From Tolypeutes matacus (taxonomy: Eukaryota; Chordata; Mammalia; Cingulata; Chlamyphoridae): DNA of 64,000 nucleotides. The notes beneath the pieces are model-generated. The model was given only the letters and a program-made list of their open reading frames with translations, was not told where the DNA came from and ran no database searches. The stretch covers positions 16,876,057 to 16,940,056 of the forward strand of contig JAKSZT010054396.1 in assembly GCA_026826555.1 (NCBI GenBank), read 5' to 3'. Positions 36,125 through 47,161 of the stretch are shown piece after piece (the first letter of the stretch is position 1; each line of letters begins with the position of its first letter). A program made the translations under genes and the position numbers.

Positions 36125-36959
36125 GCCAATCAACCGATGAACGAATAAACAAAATGTGGTATAAACATATGATGGAAATTATTCAGCCTTATAAAAGGAA
36201 TGAAGTCCTGATGCATGTGACAACATGGGTGAACCTTGAGGACTGCCTGTTGAGTGAAATAAGCCTGACACAAAAGGACAAATATTGAATGGTCTCACTG
36301 TTATGAACTAATTATAATAAGCAAACTCATAGAGACTGAACCTAGAATATAGGTTACCAGGGGATAGACTGGGTTTAGAGAATGGGGAATTGATGCTTAA
36401 CTTGTTCAGAATTTCTATTTAGGCTGATAATAAGGTTCTGGAAATGGATGGTGGTGACGGTAGCACATTATCCTGAGTGTAATCAACAGCACTGAACTAT
36501 ATAGGTGAATGTAGTTAAAAGGAGAAACTTCAGAAAGTATATGTTAATAGAATAAAAATTAAAGATACAATATTGGGCTGTTCAACCCAGTGAACCCTAT
36601 TGTAGACAATGGACTATAGTTAATTCAAGCAAATTTACATATTTTTTCATGAATTATAACAAATATACAATACTAAAACAAGTTGTTCTAAGAATGGGGT
36701 GGTATATGGGAAAAATACACCTATTATAAATAATGGACAATAGAACTATTTTAATAATCTTTCATCAATTTTACCCAAAAGTAACTACTGTTAAAAAAAT
36801 AGTACAATTATTAAAAAGTGTTATCATCCATTTTAACAAATGTTCCACACCAATGCAAGGTGTTGGTGATGGGGTAGTAGACGGGAATCCTGTACTTTAA
36901 GCATGATTATTTTATAAATTCACAATTCTCTAATAACAAGAAAAAGAGTACATTTGGTG

Positions 36960-37590
36960 CTTAGGACCTATCAACAATTTTCCTAGAATTCTAATTTTTT
37001 TTTTTTTTTTTTTTTTTAACAAAACACCATGCAGGACTGCTTATGATACAATTTAGTCACTCTCTCTACAAACAAAACAGTTCAAGCACACAGCATTGTC
37101 AGGTAAGCATTCATAGTGCAGCCATTATTCAGCAGGTGCTTCTACTGGGAAGAGAAGGCTCTTTATCGTCTCAAGAATTAAGAAAGGTGAGGATCCCATG
37201 ACTGGTTTTACCATTTCTAATTATAGAACTGAGAACAGCACCGCTATTCCGGTTCTGTTTCTCCATTGTAAAATGAAGTGTAGGTGTCCTCTCTAGTTAT
37301 AAAATTATTCAAACAAAGAACATGATAAGGACATGCAAAAATTAGATCAAACAATCATACCATCCCCAACAGATAAATAAAATAAAATAAATTCTTCCAC
37401 CTCCACTCTTCATCTAATTTGTTTTAAAGGCACAACAAAATGATTCATTGCTAGAGAAGAAAACACCCAAAAGGTTATTACTGAGACATATGGAAAAAAT
37501 GGAATATGGAATGTAAGCTTTATATCAATGTTAGATTTCTTGAACTTGATTACTACACCTAAGGTGGGTTACCTAAGTAAATATCCTCGT
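36960..37590. other. USP3 intron 1, low-copy stretch with T run
   Basis: Contains a 22-nt T run at about 36996-37017 followed by unique sequence ('aacaaaacaccatgcaggactgcttatg'), possibly a short reverse-oriented retrocopy, though no polyadenylation signal or target duplication is clear. Otherwise nothing recognised. Confidence 0.4.
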
Positions 37591-37830
37591 TGTTAGGAAA
37601 TATACCCAGAAGTATTAAGTGTCCAAGGAGCATGATGTAACACTTACTCTCAAATGTTAAGAAAACAGATAAATGGTTAGAATGATACAGCAAATGTGGC
37701 AAAATGTTTAAAGTTTGTGGACCTGGGTATGTGGATGAACGGGATATTGGAGTTCTCTGTATGGGTTTTGTATTATTTTTAAAACTTTCCTTTAAGTTTG
37801 AAGTTATATTAAAAAAAAAAAATCATTGCT
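37590..37830 (+). mobile_element. Ancient L1M 3'-end fragment
   Basis: 'aagtgtccaaggagcatgatg...cttactctcaaatg', 'aaatgtggcaaaatgttt' and terminal 'gtttgaagttatattaaaaaaa' resemble 3' ends of old mammalian L1s. Subfamily not assigned. Confidence 0.5.
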
Positions 37831-38100
37831 AATATTGTATAATTTTCTAAACCAATGGTTTTCAGCTTTTTTCCTGCCTCCCATCACACCTGAGAGGCAA
37901 ACACATTCCCACCATATTACCCATCAGTAACAGCAACTCACTGCAACAAACCCGGGTAAGGAGGTGTGTGGAACCACTGTTCAAAACCCTTATACACAAG
38001 CATGCGGCTCAGAACCCCCTCCACACACACCCCCACCCCCCACCTAGTGCAACACTCTTAAAATATCAGCACCCTTAAGGAAACACCCATAATGTTTTTT

Positions 38101-38237
38101 GTTTTTGTTTTTGTTTTTATAAATTTTATTTTATTTTATTTATTTTTTTTTTTTTTTACCGGGAGGTACCAGGGATCAAACCCCTGTCTCTCCATATGGT
38201 AGACGGACGCCGAACCTCTTGAGCCACATCCGTTTTC
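38101..38237 (-). mobile_element. DAS-type SINE, short monomer
   Basis: Reverse orientation: T-rich tail, 'ccgggaggtaccagggatcaaacccctg' (box B complement), 'cttgagccacatccg' (box A complement). Perfect 15-bp target-site duplication CCCATAATGTTTTTT at 38086-38100 and 38238-38252. Confidence 0.93.
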
Positions 38238-38269
38238 CCCATAATGTTTTTTTAAAAGCAAGTTCATTT

Positions 38270-38460
38270 TAATTTAACATTTAGTGTGTGCCAGGTCCTA
38301 TTATGACCATTTCATGAATATTACTTCATTTAATCCTCATAACAATCCACTGAAGTGCATGCCACTATTTGGCCCATTTTTCAGATGAGGAAACTGAGGC
38401 AAAGAAAAGATATGTAACTTGCTAAGTTTGTGAGTGGCAGAGTTGAAACTCAAACTCATC
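38270..38460 (-). mobile_element. MIR SINE
   Basis: Reverse-oriented MIR: 'atttagtgtgtgccaggtcc', 'cttcatttaatcctcataacaatcc', 'cagatgaggaaactgaggcaaag', 'gtggcagagttgaaactcaaac'. One of the best preserved ancient repeats here. Confidence 0.88.
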
Positions 38461-38737
38461 CAGTCCTTGAAGGCATACTGTTACAAAACAGAAAAGTCCA
38501 GAAGAATGCCACTTTGTTTTAAAAATACATTATATGTTTTTTTGTATCTGTGTATATATACATACCTGGTATATACTGTATATCATATACTAATATATAA
38601 ATTTTATAAAGTTTGTTAGGTTATGTAGTAACTGTTAACTGTCATGTAAAAGGAATGGAATGGGGGATTGAACCCAAAATAGACTTACTTTTTAGTTTAT
38701 CAATTATATGGTTTGAATTTGTTTTTAGAGCATTACT

Positions 38738-39166
38738 ACTTCTTTTTTTAAAGATTTATTTTATCTAATTATTCCCCACCCCCACCCCACCCCCACCCCA
38801 CCCCCGTTGTTTTGTACTCGCTGTTTGCTCTCTGTTCTTCTGTGTCTGCTTGTCTTCTCTTTAGGCAGCACCGGGAATCGATCCTGGGACCTTCCAGAGT
38901 GGGAGAGAGGTGCTCAATCTCTTGTGCCACCTCAGCTCCCTGGTCTGCTGCGTCTCTTACTGTCTCTCCTGTGTCTCTTTTTGTTGTGTCATCTTGCTAC
39001 ACCAGCTCTCCACGCAGGCCAGCAATTTTGCACAGGCCAACTCTCTGGATTGGGCCAGCTTGCCGTGCTGGACAGCTCCCCTTTCACCAGGAGGCCCGGG
39101 GAATCGAACTCTGGACCTACTATATGGTAGACAGGAGCCCAATCGCTTGAGCCATATCCATTTCCC
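38738..39166 (-). mobile_element. Dimeric DAS-type SINE
   Basis: Reverse orientation. 'ttaaagatttattttatc' tail, a (CCCCAC)n stretch at 38776-38803, first tRNA-like unit complement at about 38862-38940 ('gggaatcgatcctggga') and second at about 39084-39165 ('gggaatcgaactctgga', 'gcttgagccatatcc'). No clear target duplication. Confidence 0.87.
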
Positions 39167-39233
39167 AAACATTTAAAGTCACAAGTCTGGTGTCTCTTTT
39201 ATAATAAAAATTAACTTTAAAATGTTTTAAATT

Positions 39234-39426
39234 GGGAAGCGGCTGTGGCTCAATCAGTAGGGCTCCCGTTTACCATATGGGAGGCCCCGGGTTCGGTTCC
39301 AGGGGCCTCCTGGTGAAGGCAAGCCCGCCCGCACGGCGTGGTTGGCTGACCCAGCGAGCACAGGCAGCAAGGGGGGGATAAATGAATAAATAAATAAAAT
39401 CTTAAAAAAAATAATAATAATAAAAT
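39234..39426 (+). mobile_element. DAS-type tRNA-derived SINE
   Basis: Full-length, near identical over the head and middle to the copy at 26322. Perfect 15-bp target-site duplication AAAATGTTTTAAATT at 39219-39233 and 39427-39441. Tail 'aaaataataataataaaat'. Confidence 0.95.
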
Positions 39427-39441
39427 AAAATGTTTTAAATT

Positions 39442-40492
39442 TACAGATATTAATAATATAAAGTTGTACAAATGAAATAATTTTCTATATCATTAAGCAT
39501 TAGTCATAAGTTAAACCAAAATCCAAGATTACATTTCTATTGGTTTGTAAAAGTATGATTTTACATACTCAAAAATTAAAAACTTAAAAATTTTTGCAGA
39601 TACTATTCAATAGCACTCCATTAAAGTATCAATAGTAACTGGAAGACAGGGCAGTATCATCATAAAATTTCTATAAATATTCCAGTACATATAAGTAGAA
39701 ATATACTCCAGGAGTGACCTAATTTACTCTCCAAATGATATACTTCTAGAAGTCTAAGTGCAAAGTATGTAATTTTTTTATACCATAGTTTTTGAACTAC
39801 AGCCTCTCAAGCCTATTCTATGCTAAAAACTTCCAAGTTTCTCCTATCTTCAGTTTGAGTCCTGAAACTGATGGGAGAAGTAGGTGTTAGTCACAAAAAG
39901 AACAGGAACTGGGCCATATTATAGTCTAGAAGAAATCAAGCTATACTAAACAAGTGCCAAAAATGCCAAAGCAGCCTAAGTACAGCCAAAATTGTTGCCT
40001 GATGTTTCTCTTCCAACCCCCAAATGTAGCTCATTTTGGGAAAGGGTATTGGATTCCTGGGGAACAGGCCAACAGGAGAATCCTTATAAAAAGCAAGGAG
40101 AGGTGCCCAGGGCCTAAGGACTGAACCACGGCAGAGGCTGGAAGGCTAAGCAGAGGTTCAAATACCGGGGGAGGAGACCAAGTGTGAGCACTAAATTCAA
40201 AGTGGTGAAAAGTGGCAGATGGAGACTCAAGGCCAAGATCATGGAACCAAGAGTTCAGGGCCAAAGCAGGGGCGGGAATTATGAAATAAAGCTTACTTTG
40301 GATCACTTTACCCCATGAGAATCTTCTCCACCTTACTCCCTCTGGCAGCTCTCTCGCCTCTATCCCTTTCTCATTCCATGCTGGCACTCAAGTATTCTTT
40401 CCTGAATCATTAGAAAAGTACACTGTTTACTGGTCATGTCACAGGTCCAGCATTTCTCATAACTATTCTTGACCCTTACAGCTTAATGGCCC
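39442..40492. other. USP3 intron 1, low-copy stretch
   Basis: No repeat recognised. A 118-codon open frame on the minus strand (40031-40387) has no recognisable domain, conserved start or splice context and is most likely chance. Confidence 0.45.
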
Positions 40493-41113
40493 TGTGGTAG
40501 ACTAAAGATGGCCACAAATTCTTTGACACTCCTGCCATTGAGAGGCAAGGCCTATGTCCTGGAATTTTGCCAGGTTCTGTGCCTGCCCTGACCAAGTGAA
40601 TATGGCAAAAGTGACACTGTGCCAATATATAGGCCCAGGCCTGAAGAATGTAACAACTTCCCCTTGCTATCTACTTGGGATGCTTGCTCTGGAGAAAGCC
40701 AAACACACTGTAAGAAGTCTGATCACTCTAAGACCAAAATACTGTGAGAAGCCCCAACCACACGGAGAGACCTTGGCAAATATGACACTGTATGAAGGAA
40801 AGAGACACCAGGAGCCTAGAGACACCAGACATGTGACTTTAAAAAGCCATCTTGGGGGGAGCAGGGCATATGGGAATCCCCTATATTTTTATATAACATT
40901 TATGTAATTAAATATCTTTTAAAAAAAATAAAAATTAAAAAAAAAAAACCATCTTAGTAGAGGATGCTCCAGCCCCAGATCCTCCAGCTGACATAACCCA
41001 TACCAAGTTCTTCTTGAATTCCTGACCCAGAAAATCATGAACAAAATAAAATGGTTGTTTTAATCTATTAAAATGTAGTCTAGCTTATTGCACAGTGCTA
41101 AATAGCCGGAACA
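40493..41113 (+). mobile_element. Solo LTR of the MaLR (MLT1-like) group
   Basis: Opens TGTGGTAGACTAAAGATGGC and closes near 'ccggaaca'. Diagnostic stretches include 'cacaaattctttgacactcc', 'aatatggcaaaagtgacactgtg' and 'aataaaatggttgttttaa' (polyadenylation region). Old and non-coding. Interrupted at 40854-40948 by a short retroposon end. Confidence 0.75.
40854..40948 (+). mobile_element. L1-like long 3'-tail retroposon, copy 3 (last 60 bp)
   Basis: 'gggggagcagggcatatgggaatcccctatatttttatataacatttatgtaatt' followed by poly(A): the 3' terminus of the family at 7122 and 30225. Inserted in the MaLR LTR with target duplication CCATCTT at 40847-40853 and 40949-40955. Severely 5'-truncated, which places the family's 3' end exactly. 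Confidence 0.85.
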
Positions 41114-41386
41114 CCACCTGCGGAAGGAGAGCCATTAGTGACTACAGCATCACCCACCCCTGCCAAACAAACTATTGGACTAATTGGCACACTTGTTTAA
41201 TAGAAGTGAGGACAGGAACCTTCAAAAGGTTCTACCCCACCCCATTAGGAATCAAACTATCCAAAGACTATCTCCACTATGCCAGAGGTAGTGAGAAAAT
41301 AAAGATACGGTGATCCATCTCCAACCAAATTGCCATCGTTCTTTGGATGGCCTCTTTCTGTACCCTGTCAATATTTTATTATCACA

Positions 41387-41494
41387 GGGGGCGGATGTGG
41401 CTCAAATGGTTGGGCATCCGTCTGCCAAATGGAGAGACCTGGGTTCGATCCCTGGGACCTCCCGGTAAAATGGAAAAAAAAAAAAAAAAAAAAA
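41387..41494 (+). mobile_element. DAS-type SINE, short monomer
   Basis: 'gcggatgtggctcaaatggttgggcatccgtctgcc', 'gggttcgatccctgggacctcccggta' and poly(A). Target-site duplication ATTTTATTATCACA (41373-41386) versus ATTTTATTACCACA (41495-41508), one mismatch. Confidence 0.93.
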
Positions 41495-41644
41495 ATTTTA
41501 TTACCACAAACCCAAACGTGCTATCACTACCATAAGTCAAACTAATTCTTTCTTTAACAGACATCACTCTAATATTGCCCTATAGTGCAAAAACAGTAAC
41601 TCAGTAACAACTAGTAGGTTTAAATCATTCAAAATGTCAAAGAC

Positions 41645-42560
41645 ACTTAGTTTCTCAGAAAGCTAAGTATAGAACTACCATATGAAGCTGCAATCCCTCT
41701 ACTAGGTATATACCCAAAAGAATTGAAAGCAGGGACTTGAACATTGTACCGATGTTCACAGCAGCATTATTCACAATTGACAAAAGATGGAAGCAACCCA
41801 AATGTCCATCAACCAATGAACGGATAAACAAAATGTTATATATACATATGGTGGAATATTATTCAGCCATAAAAAGGAATTAAGTCCTGATACATGCGAC
41901 AACATGGATGAATCTTGAAGACATCATTTTAAGTAAAATCAGCCAGACACAAAAGGACAAATATTGTATGATCTCATTGTTTTTAAACAATTAGAATAAG
42001 TAAAGTCATAGAGACTGAATCTAGAATACAAGTTATCAGGAGATAGACTGGGATTAGAGAATGGGGAACTGATGCTTAACTTGTACAGAATTTCTACTTA
42101 GGTTGATTGTAAAGTTTTGGAAATGGATGGTGGTGATAGCAGGACAACATTGAGAGTGTAATTAACAGCACTGAATTATATATGTAAATGTGGCTGAAGG
42201 GGTAAAGTTTACATTGTATATATGTTACTAGAATAAAAATTAAAAGATAAAGCATAAGACTGTCTAACATAGCAAACCCTATTGTAAACAATGGACTATA
42301 GTTAATAGTACAATTATAAAAATGTTCTTTCATGAATTATTTCACACTAATGCAAGGTGTTAAAATAAAAGGGTGGTATCTGGGGAAAATGTATACCCTA
42401 ATGTAAACGACAGATTATAGTTAATAGTACAATTATAATATTCTTTCATCAATTGTACCAAAGGTACTACACTAATGCAAAGTGTTAATAAATAGTAGGT
42501 GGGTATACGAGAATACTATATTTTACATGATTTTTCTGTAAAACCACAACTTCTCTAATT
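41645..42560 (+). mobile_element. L1 3'-end fragment (ORF2 C-terminus and 3' UTR)
   Basis: Begins inside the ORF2 C-terminal region ('ctcagaaagctaagtatagaactacc'), passes 'aacatggatgaatcttgaagac' and the ORF2 end, then a roughly 600-bp 3' UTR with repeated 'gactatagttaatagtacaattat' modules, ending near 'aaccacaacttctctaattt'. 5'-truncated, decayed. A SINE is inserted at its end. Confidence 0.87.
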
Positions 42561-42573
42561 TAAAAACTTTTTA

Positions 42574-42765
42574 TTTTTTATTTTTTTTTTTTATAAAGAT
42601 TTTATTTATTTATTCATCTATCCCCCCTTTGCTGCCTGTGCTCGCTGGGTCAGCCAACCACGTCGTGCGGGCGGGCTTGCCCTCACCAGGAGGTCCCGGG
42701 AACCGAACCCGGGGCCTCCCACATGGTAAACGGGAGCCCCACTGATTGAGCCACAGCCGTTTCCC
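42574..42765 (-). mobile_element. DAS-type tRNA-derived SINE
   Basis: Full-length, reverse. Perfect 13-bp target-site duplication TAAAAACTTTTTA at 42561-42573 and 42766-42778. Confidence 0.95.
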
Positions 42766-42778
42766 TAAAAACTTTTTA

Positions 42779-43418
42779 GAAAAATGTCAGACACTATTCC
42801 CATAGCAATCTCAAATTCTGCACAATCTCACTTGAAGAGAATTTCTTTTCTCTTTATTTAAAAGCTACAAAGCCCTTATATCTCTCATTCCTTTTGCTTC
42901 CCTTTTGATATCTCTGAATTATGTTTTTTAATAAGCATTCTGGACAATTTCTGACTTTACTAAGGTTGGATTTGAAAAACTAACTCTGAATAATTATGAG
43001 TTGAAAATATACTATTCCATCTATGTTTCCAATCCTATGTTTACCCCAAGAGTTATGATATATTCCCCACCAGCCTGAATTGATTCCTATCATAAACAAT
43101 AATACCTGGTCCCAGGACTTTGCAGATGGAATCAAAAGCCCACTACATTCTAACCAGAATCCCAAGATTTCTAAGAACACCTACTTTTATTTTAAATTTC
43201 TTAGGAAATTGTCCCACAGCAGGCATAGTGGCCAGAACTCTGCTCCGCGTTCATTCTGGCTGGACACCCCTAGGCAGAGGGGATTATTGTATCAATACCA
43301 AGTAATCCATTTATGACCCCTCTGATGGGAAGATATGTTATCCAATCTTTTACATGGTTATCTAGCAATGCAGGAGATTTCCTTCTACTCAGCTGCTTGG
43401 AACAAAAGACTAGTAGTC
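42779..43418. other. USP3 intron 1, low-copy stretch
   Basis: No repeat or exon recognised. Short overlapping open frames near 43080-43316 lack any domain. Confidence 0.4.
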
Positions 43419-43432
43419 AACAATCACCTGAG

Positions 43433-43586
43433 GAGAATGGGTGTAGGTCAGAGATTGAGAGCCTGCTTCGTATGTAAGAGGTCCAGGGTTCAATTCCCGG
43501 TACCTCCTAAAAAATAATAATAAAAAGAAAAAGAATTTTAAAAATAATTTAAAAAATAGAAAAAAAAAAAAAAAAAAAAAAAACGA
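43433..43586 (+). mobile_element. DAS-type SINE, short monomer with long A-rich tail
   Basis: 'gagaatgggtgtaggtcagagattgagagcctgcttcg', 'gggttcaattcccggtacctcct', then a 75-bp A-rich tail. Perfect 14-bp target-site duplication AACAATCACCTGAG at 43419-43432 and 43587-43600. Confidence 0.92.
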
Positions 43587-43600
43587 AACAATCACCTGAG

Positions 43601-44204
43601 AGGGTCAGAAGCATTATCTAGGAATCCAAGATGCCATCCCTCTGGGGATCTACAGTTTTTAAGACTCATGAATGCTCTAGGATATATCAGAGAAAATGTA
43701 TGCCCAAATGCTATTTCTATCCTATGTATTGTCTTGGCCTACTGCTATAACCCCAGGGACCAGCTAATCAATAGTACCACATGAATGAACCTAATGTGGA
43801 TTAAATTAAAAGTAAGACAGCAGGGTATTCGACATTGGCTTGGAGAAAAAGTAAGAGAGCAGTACCAGAAACAGCTGGGTCTGAGCACTCAGGTGGTAAA
43901 GCAGTATTTAGGCGCACTTAGCTTAAAATGAACCCTGGACCCAAATGCATATGATGAGTACTACTTGACTAAAAATGTTCCCAAGGCCACTTCCAGCTCT
44001 CTGATTTCAAGGTTTTCCAGACAGAAAAACAATTACAATAAAGCATTTCACATCAACAGCCTTGAAGCACATTTGTAAGACCACAGTAGATGGGAAGATA
44101 GGAGCAGGAAGACTTCCTGTATTATTATAAAATCACTCATGCATTACTGCTCAGGCAATTTTAAAAAGTTAAAACTTTTATTGTTCCCTGGAGATTCCAA
44201 TTAC
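43601..44204. other. USP3 intron 1, low-copy stretch
   Basis: No recognisable repeat or coding sequence. Confidence 0.4.
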
Positions 44205-44680
44205 ACAAACTATATTTGCAAAAAGCTATTCATTGCAGCATGGTTTGTAATGGCAAAATATTGGAAACATTCTTAGCTGCCCACACATGGAAGACTGGTT
44301 CATTTCACTCTGGCACATCCACAAATGGAGTATTATGAAGCTGTTTAAAAAAAGATGAAAAATCTCTACAAACATATGGAGTTAAAAGAGAAAAAGCAAA
44401 GTCCAAAGGAGTATACTTAGTTTGCTACCTTTTGTGAAAGAAAGAAGGGGAAATAAGAAAATACTCATGCATCTGCTTATTTTTACAAAGAGAAACACAA
44501 TAAATCAGAAATTAATGGGGTTGGTTATTTACAGAGGGTGAGTGGGAATGAGTGGAAGGGTTAGGGTGGTGACATTTGTCAATATGCCTTTTTGCGTAGT
44601 TTTGACTTTTGGGACCATGTTAATTTTTTATATACTCAAAAATTAAAGTGAAATCAACAAGGATGAGGTTAAAAAAAAAA
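44205..44680 (+). mobile_element. Ancient L1 (L1ME-like) 3' end
   Basis: 'cattgcagcatggtttgtaatggcaaaatattggaaac', 'ggagtattatgaagctgtttaaaaaaagatgaaaaatctc', 'ctaccttttgtgaaagaaagaagggg' and '...catgttaattttttatatactcaaaaattaaa' follow the 3' part of old placental L1ME elements. Old, 5'-truncated. Confidence 0.7.
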
Positions 44681-44752
44681 AAGGAAATCAAACACAACTG
44701 TATGTTAAATAAGTAAGTGCATTTAAAGGAGGGGCTAACCCAAATAACTTTT

Positions 44753-44927
44753 TTTTTAAGATTTTTATTTATTTATCTCCCCCTTGCTGCTTGTGCTCAT
44801 TGTTCATTTGCTGTGCATTCTTCTACAATCTGGGCCGCCTTGCCTTCACCAGAAGGCCCTGGGAATTGAACCTGGGGCCTCCCACATGGTAAACGGGAGC
44901 CCAACCAATTGAGCTACAGCCATTTCC
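44753..44927 (-). mobile_element. DAS-type tRNA-derived SINE
   Basis: Reverse orientation, a form with a shorter middle ('gttcatttgctgtgcattcttc'). Perfect 14-bp target-site duplication CCCAAATAACTTTT at 44739-44752 and 44928-44941. Confidence 0.95.
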
Positions 44928-45299
44928 CCCAAATAACTTTTGAACATAATACTTTATATACTGTCAGCGTACAGACAAAAAGAACTGTAAACAAATACTG
45001 AACTCTAAATTACAAGTGTTTTTTGGTGGTTTTGTTTGTTTGTCTGTTTGCAGTGGTATGGGTTAGCAATTCTGGAACTACTTTATCTGATTACAGAATT
45101 GAGCAAACAAATATATATGTTAAAGATAATGAGAACTAGATTCTCCCTGTTTGGAGAAGGGCATTAAAAATATGGAAAGGGGAAAGACTAGACCTGTCAT
45201 GTTGAACTGAAACTGAAGGTATCGATGGCACACACATATATAAGTAAATAAAGAGATAAATATATATGTATCTGTCTATGTATGTGTATATTTCTAAAC

Positions 45300-46290
45300 T
45301 CTTATCTGCTCTGAGATCCTAGTTTATAAACATATTCCCAACCAAAAGGAACGAGAGCTACTTGGAGTCATAGTTGATTCCAAGGCTGGGGAAAGCTAAG
45401 TACAAGAACCTGGAACACACTGTTGTGCCAAAAAGTAAGAAAAGCCTCAAAAAATGATGGGGACATGTCAAAATCACAGCTTAGGAGAGCTTCCACTGGC
45501 CAAATCTGAGACAATTTGAATATCAAAATAAATTATAACAGAATATCATAGACAAAAACAAAAATCTGAGTTCATACTAATATAAATAAGTGAATAAACA
45601 AATGGGGGAGAAAGTAAAGTTCTTTTATACAGTATAATATCAACTAATAAACATCAAAGGAATAAGAGTTAGAAAAATCACCATTTCCCAACCATCCTAG
45701 TAATATCTGATTCAGTCAAGAATTATCAACAGATGCTGCTAAACTATTGGCTGAAAGTTTGGTAAAGAACAGAATATATACATAATCTCAAAGTAGCTCC
45801 TACAAATTACTTATTAATAACAAAAGAAAAACATTAACCTTACAGTGGATTAACCTAGCAAATATTACCTTAATAAAGTAATCAAAGTTAATTTAGCATT
45901 ACCAAAAATGGGAAAACCAACATCATGTAATTCCTGGTATGATGCCCTGAGAAGGACACAACATTATTTCTGTAGTATTCCCACCAAAAAAATGCACATC
46001 CTGAATCTAATCATGAAGAAACACCAGAAAAATTCAAATTGAGGGACATTCTAAAAAATAACTGCTGTGGATTCTTCAAAAATGTCAAGATCATGAAAGA
46101 CAATGAAAGGCTGAGGAAGTATTCCAGATTAAAGGAAACTAAAGAGATATGACAACTAAATGCAACACATGATCCTGGATTAGACTCAGGGTGGGTGGGC
46201 TGTAAGGGAAAAACAGGATGTATGAAAAAGGAATGGTCAGAAAATTAGAAAGAGCACTTGGAAATTAAAAATATGAGAATCAAACTAAAA
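45300..46290 (+). mobile_element. Ancient L1M 3' UTR / L1M ORF1 remnant
   Basis: 45900-46170 ('gaatctaatcatgaagaaacaccagaaaaattcaaa', 'ttgagggacattctaaaaaataactg', 'atgacaactaaatgcaacacatgatcctggat') matches a conserved old L1M 3' region. From about 46210 the sequence resembles L1M/HAL1-type ORF1, which resumes at 48199 after a composite insertion. Boundaries between the two are uncertain. Confidence 0.55.
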
Positions 46291-46300
46291 GCCAATAGGA

Positions 46301-46499
46301 AAAAAAAAAAAAAAAAAAAGGGAAGCGGCTGTGGCTCAATAGGTGGAGCTCCCGTTTGCCATGTGGGAGGTCCCGGGTTCGGTTCCTGGGGCCTCCTGGT
46401 GGGGGCGGCCCGCCCGCGCGGCGTGGTTGGCTGACCCAGCGAGCGCAAGCAGCAAGGGGGGGATAAATGAATAAATAAATAAAATCTTTAAAATAAATA
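46301..46499 (+). mobile_element. DAS-type tRNA-derived SINE preceded by an A run
   Basis: Full-length SINE from 46320 ('gggaagcggctgtggctcaat'), tail 'ataaataaataaaatctttaaa'. Unusually, a 19-nt A run (46301-46319) lies 5' of it. CCAATAGGA flanks the unit at 46292-46300 and about 46505-46513. Confidence 0.9.
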
Positions 46500-46732
46500 A
46501 ATAAACCAATAGGATTTGCGAATATTCTCGCTGTCCTGATTTTGTGATAATCAGGGTAGGCTAAACATTCTCTATATTAGAAACCATGCATATGTCCCCA
46601 GACCTAGTTTTTCTCCCTAGGTTTGGTTTTTAGAATGCTGGTGATAAACTAGACCTGATTTATTTTATGACAATCCTGTATGGAAAAAACTGTAACTTTG
46701 AGTATCTCTGGTCAACCTTAAGAGGTATAGCA

Positions 46733-47138
46733 GGGGGACAGATGTGGCTCGGGTGGTTGGGTGCCCGTCTCCCATATGGAGGGACATGGATTCGATCCCC
46801 GCAACCTCCTGGTAGAAAAAAAAAATAGAAGGGTGTGGAAGGTGCATGGGCCACCAGGCCCCACAAGCAGATGAATCGCCAGGCCCCGCGAGCCACACAG
46901 CAAGATGCTGACATAACAGGAGAGTGACACAAGGGAGAACCCAAGACGAGACGCACTGCAAAACCAGGAATTAAGGTGGCACAGGCAGTAGGATGCCTCT
47001 CTCCCACACCGGAAATTCCGAGAATCGAATCCCAGGGAAGACAGGAGGAGAGAAGTGAGAAGAGAGAAGTGAGAAGAGAGAAGTGAGAAAAGAGTGAAAA
47101 TGGATAAAAGTAAATAAATATATAAATAAATCCTTAAA
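46733..47138 (+). mobile_element. Dimeric DAS-type SINE
   Basis: First tRNA-like unit 46735-46815 ('agatgtggctcgggtggttgggtgcccg', 'ggattcgatcccc'), linker 'gaaggtgcatgggcc', second unit about 46967-47035 ('aattaaggtggcacaggcagtaggatg', 'gagaatcgaatccc'), tail with a 16-bp-period GAGAAGTGAGAAGA repeat at 47048-47095 and 'taaataaatcctta'. Confidence 0.88.
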
Positions 47139-47161
47139 AAAGTTATTAATAATAATACTTT

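Larger units (their letters stand above)
31485..36288 (+). pseudogene. L1 ORF2 pseudogene, copy 2
   Basis: Start ATG at 31485, endonuclease region with an eroded GDFNTP-equivalent near 31918, a SINE cluster interrupting at about 32530-33213, RT region 33500-34330 (the FADD box near 34230 has lost bases), a further interruption at 34872-35202, and the C-terminal region up to about 36288. It contains a 40-bp tandem duplication at 36045-36124. No segment is open beyond about 110 codons; it cannot encode active protein. Confidence 0.85.
28024..36947 (+). mobile_element. Full-length LINE-1 copy 2, decayed, with nested insertions
   Basis: Bounded by GTACATTTGGTG at 28012-28023 and 36948-36959; extending left gives a 17-bp duplication with one mismatch. 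Contents: 5' UTR from 28024 ('acttccaaggaagatgacag' parallels 'acttccaggaagatggcgg' at the start of the younger copy), ORF1 from about 30317, ORF2 from 31485 to 36288, 3' UTR to about 36940. Nested in it are the long-tail retroposon (29057-30225), a SINE at 31161, a SINE cluster at 32589-33211 and two retrocopies at 34872-35202. All frames are broken. Antisense to USP3. Confidence 0.92.

Noticed and set aside
37000..37200. Processed pseudogene after the T run at 36996
   Set aside because: No polyadenylation signal near the T run and no convincing target duplication; left as unassigned.
40031..40387. 118-codon minus-strand frame in otherwise unique sequence
   Set aside because: No recognisable domain, no splice signals, and the composition is not distinctive; most likely chance.
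40493..41113. Endogenous retrovirus with internal genes
   Set aside because: Only an LTR-type sequence is present; no internal coding region adjoins it.
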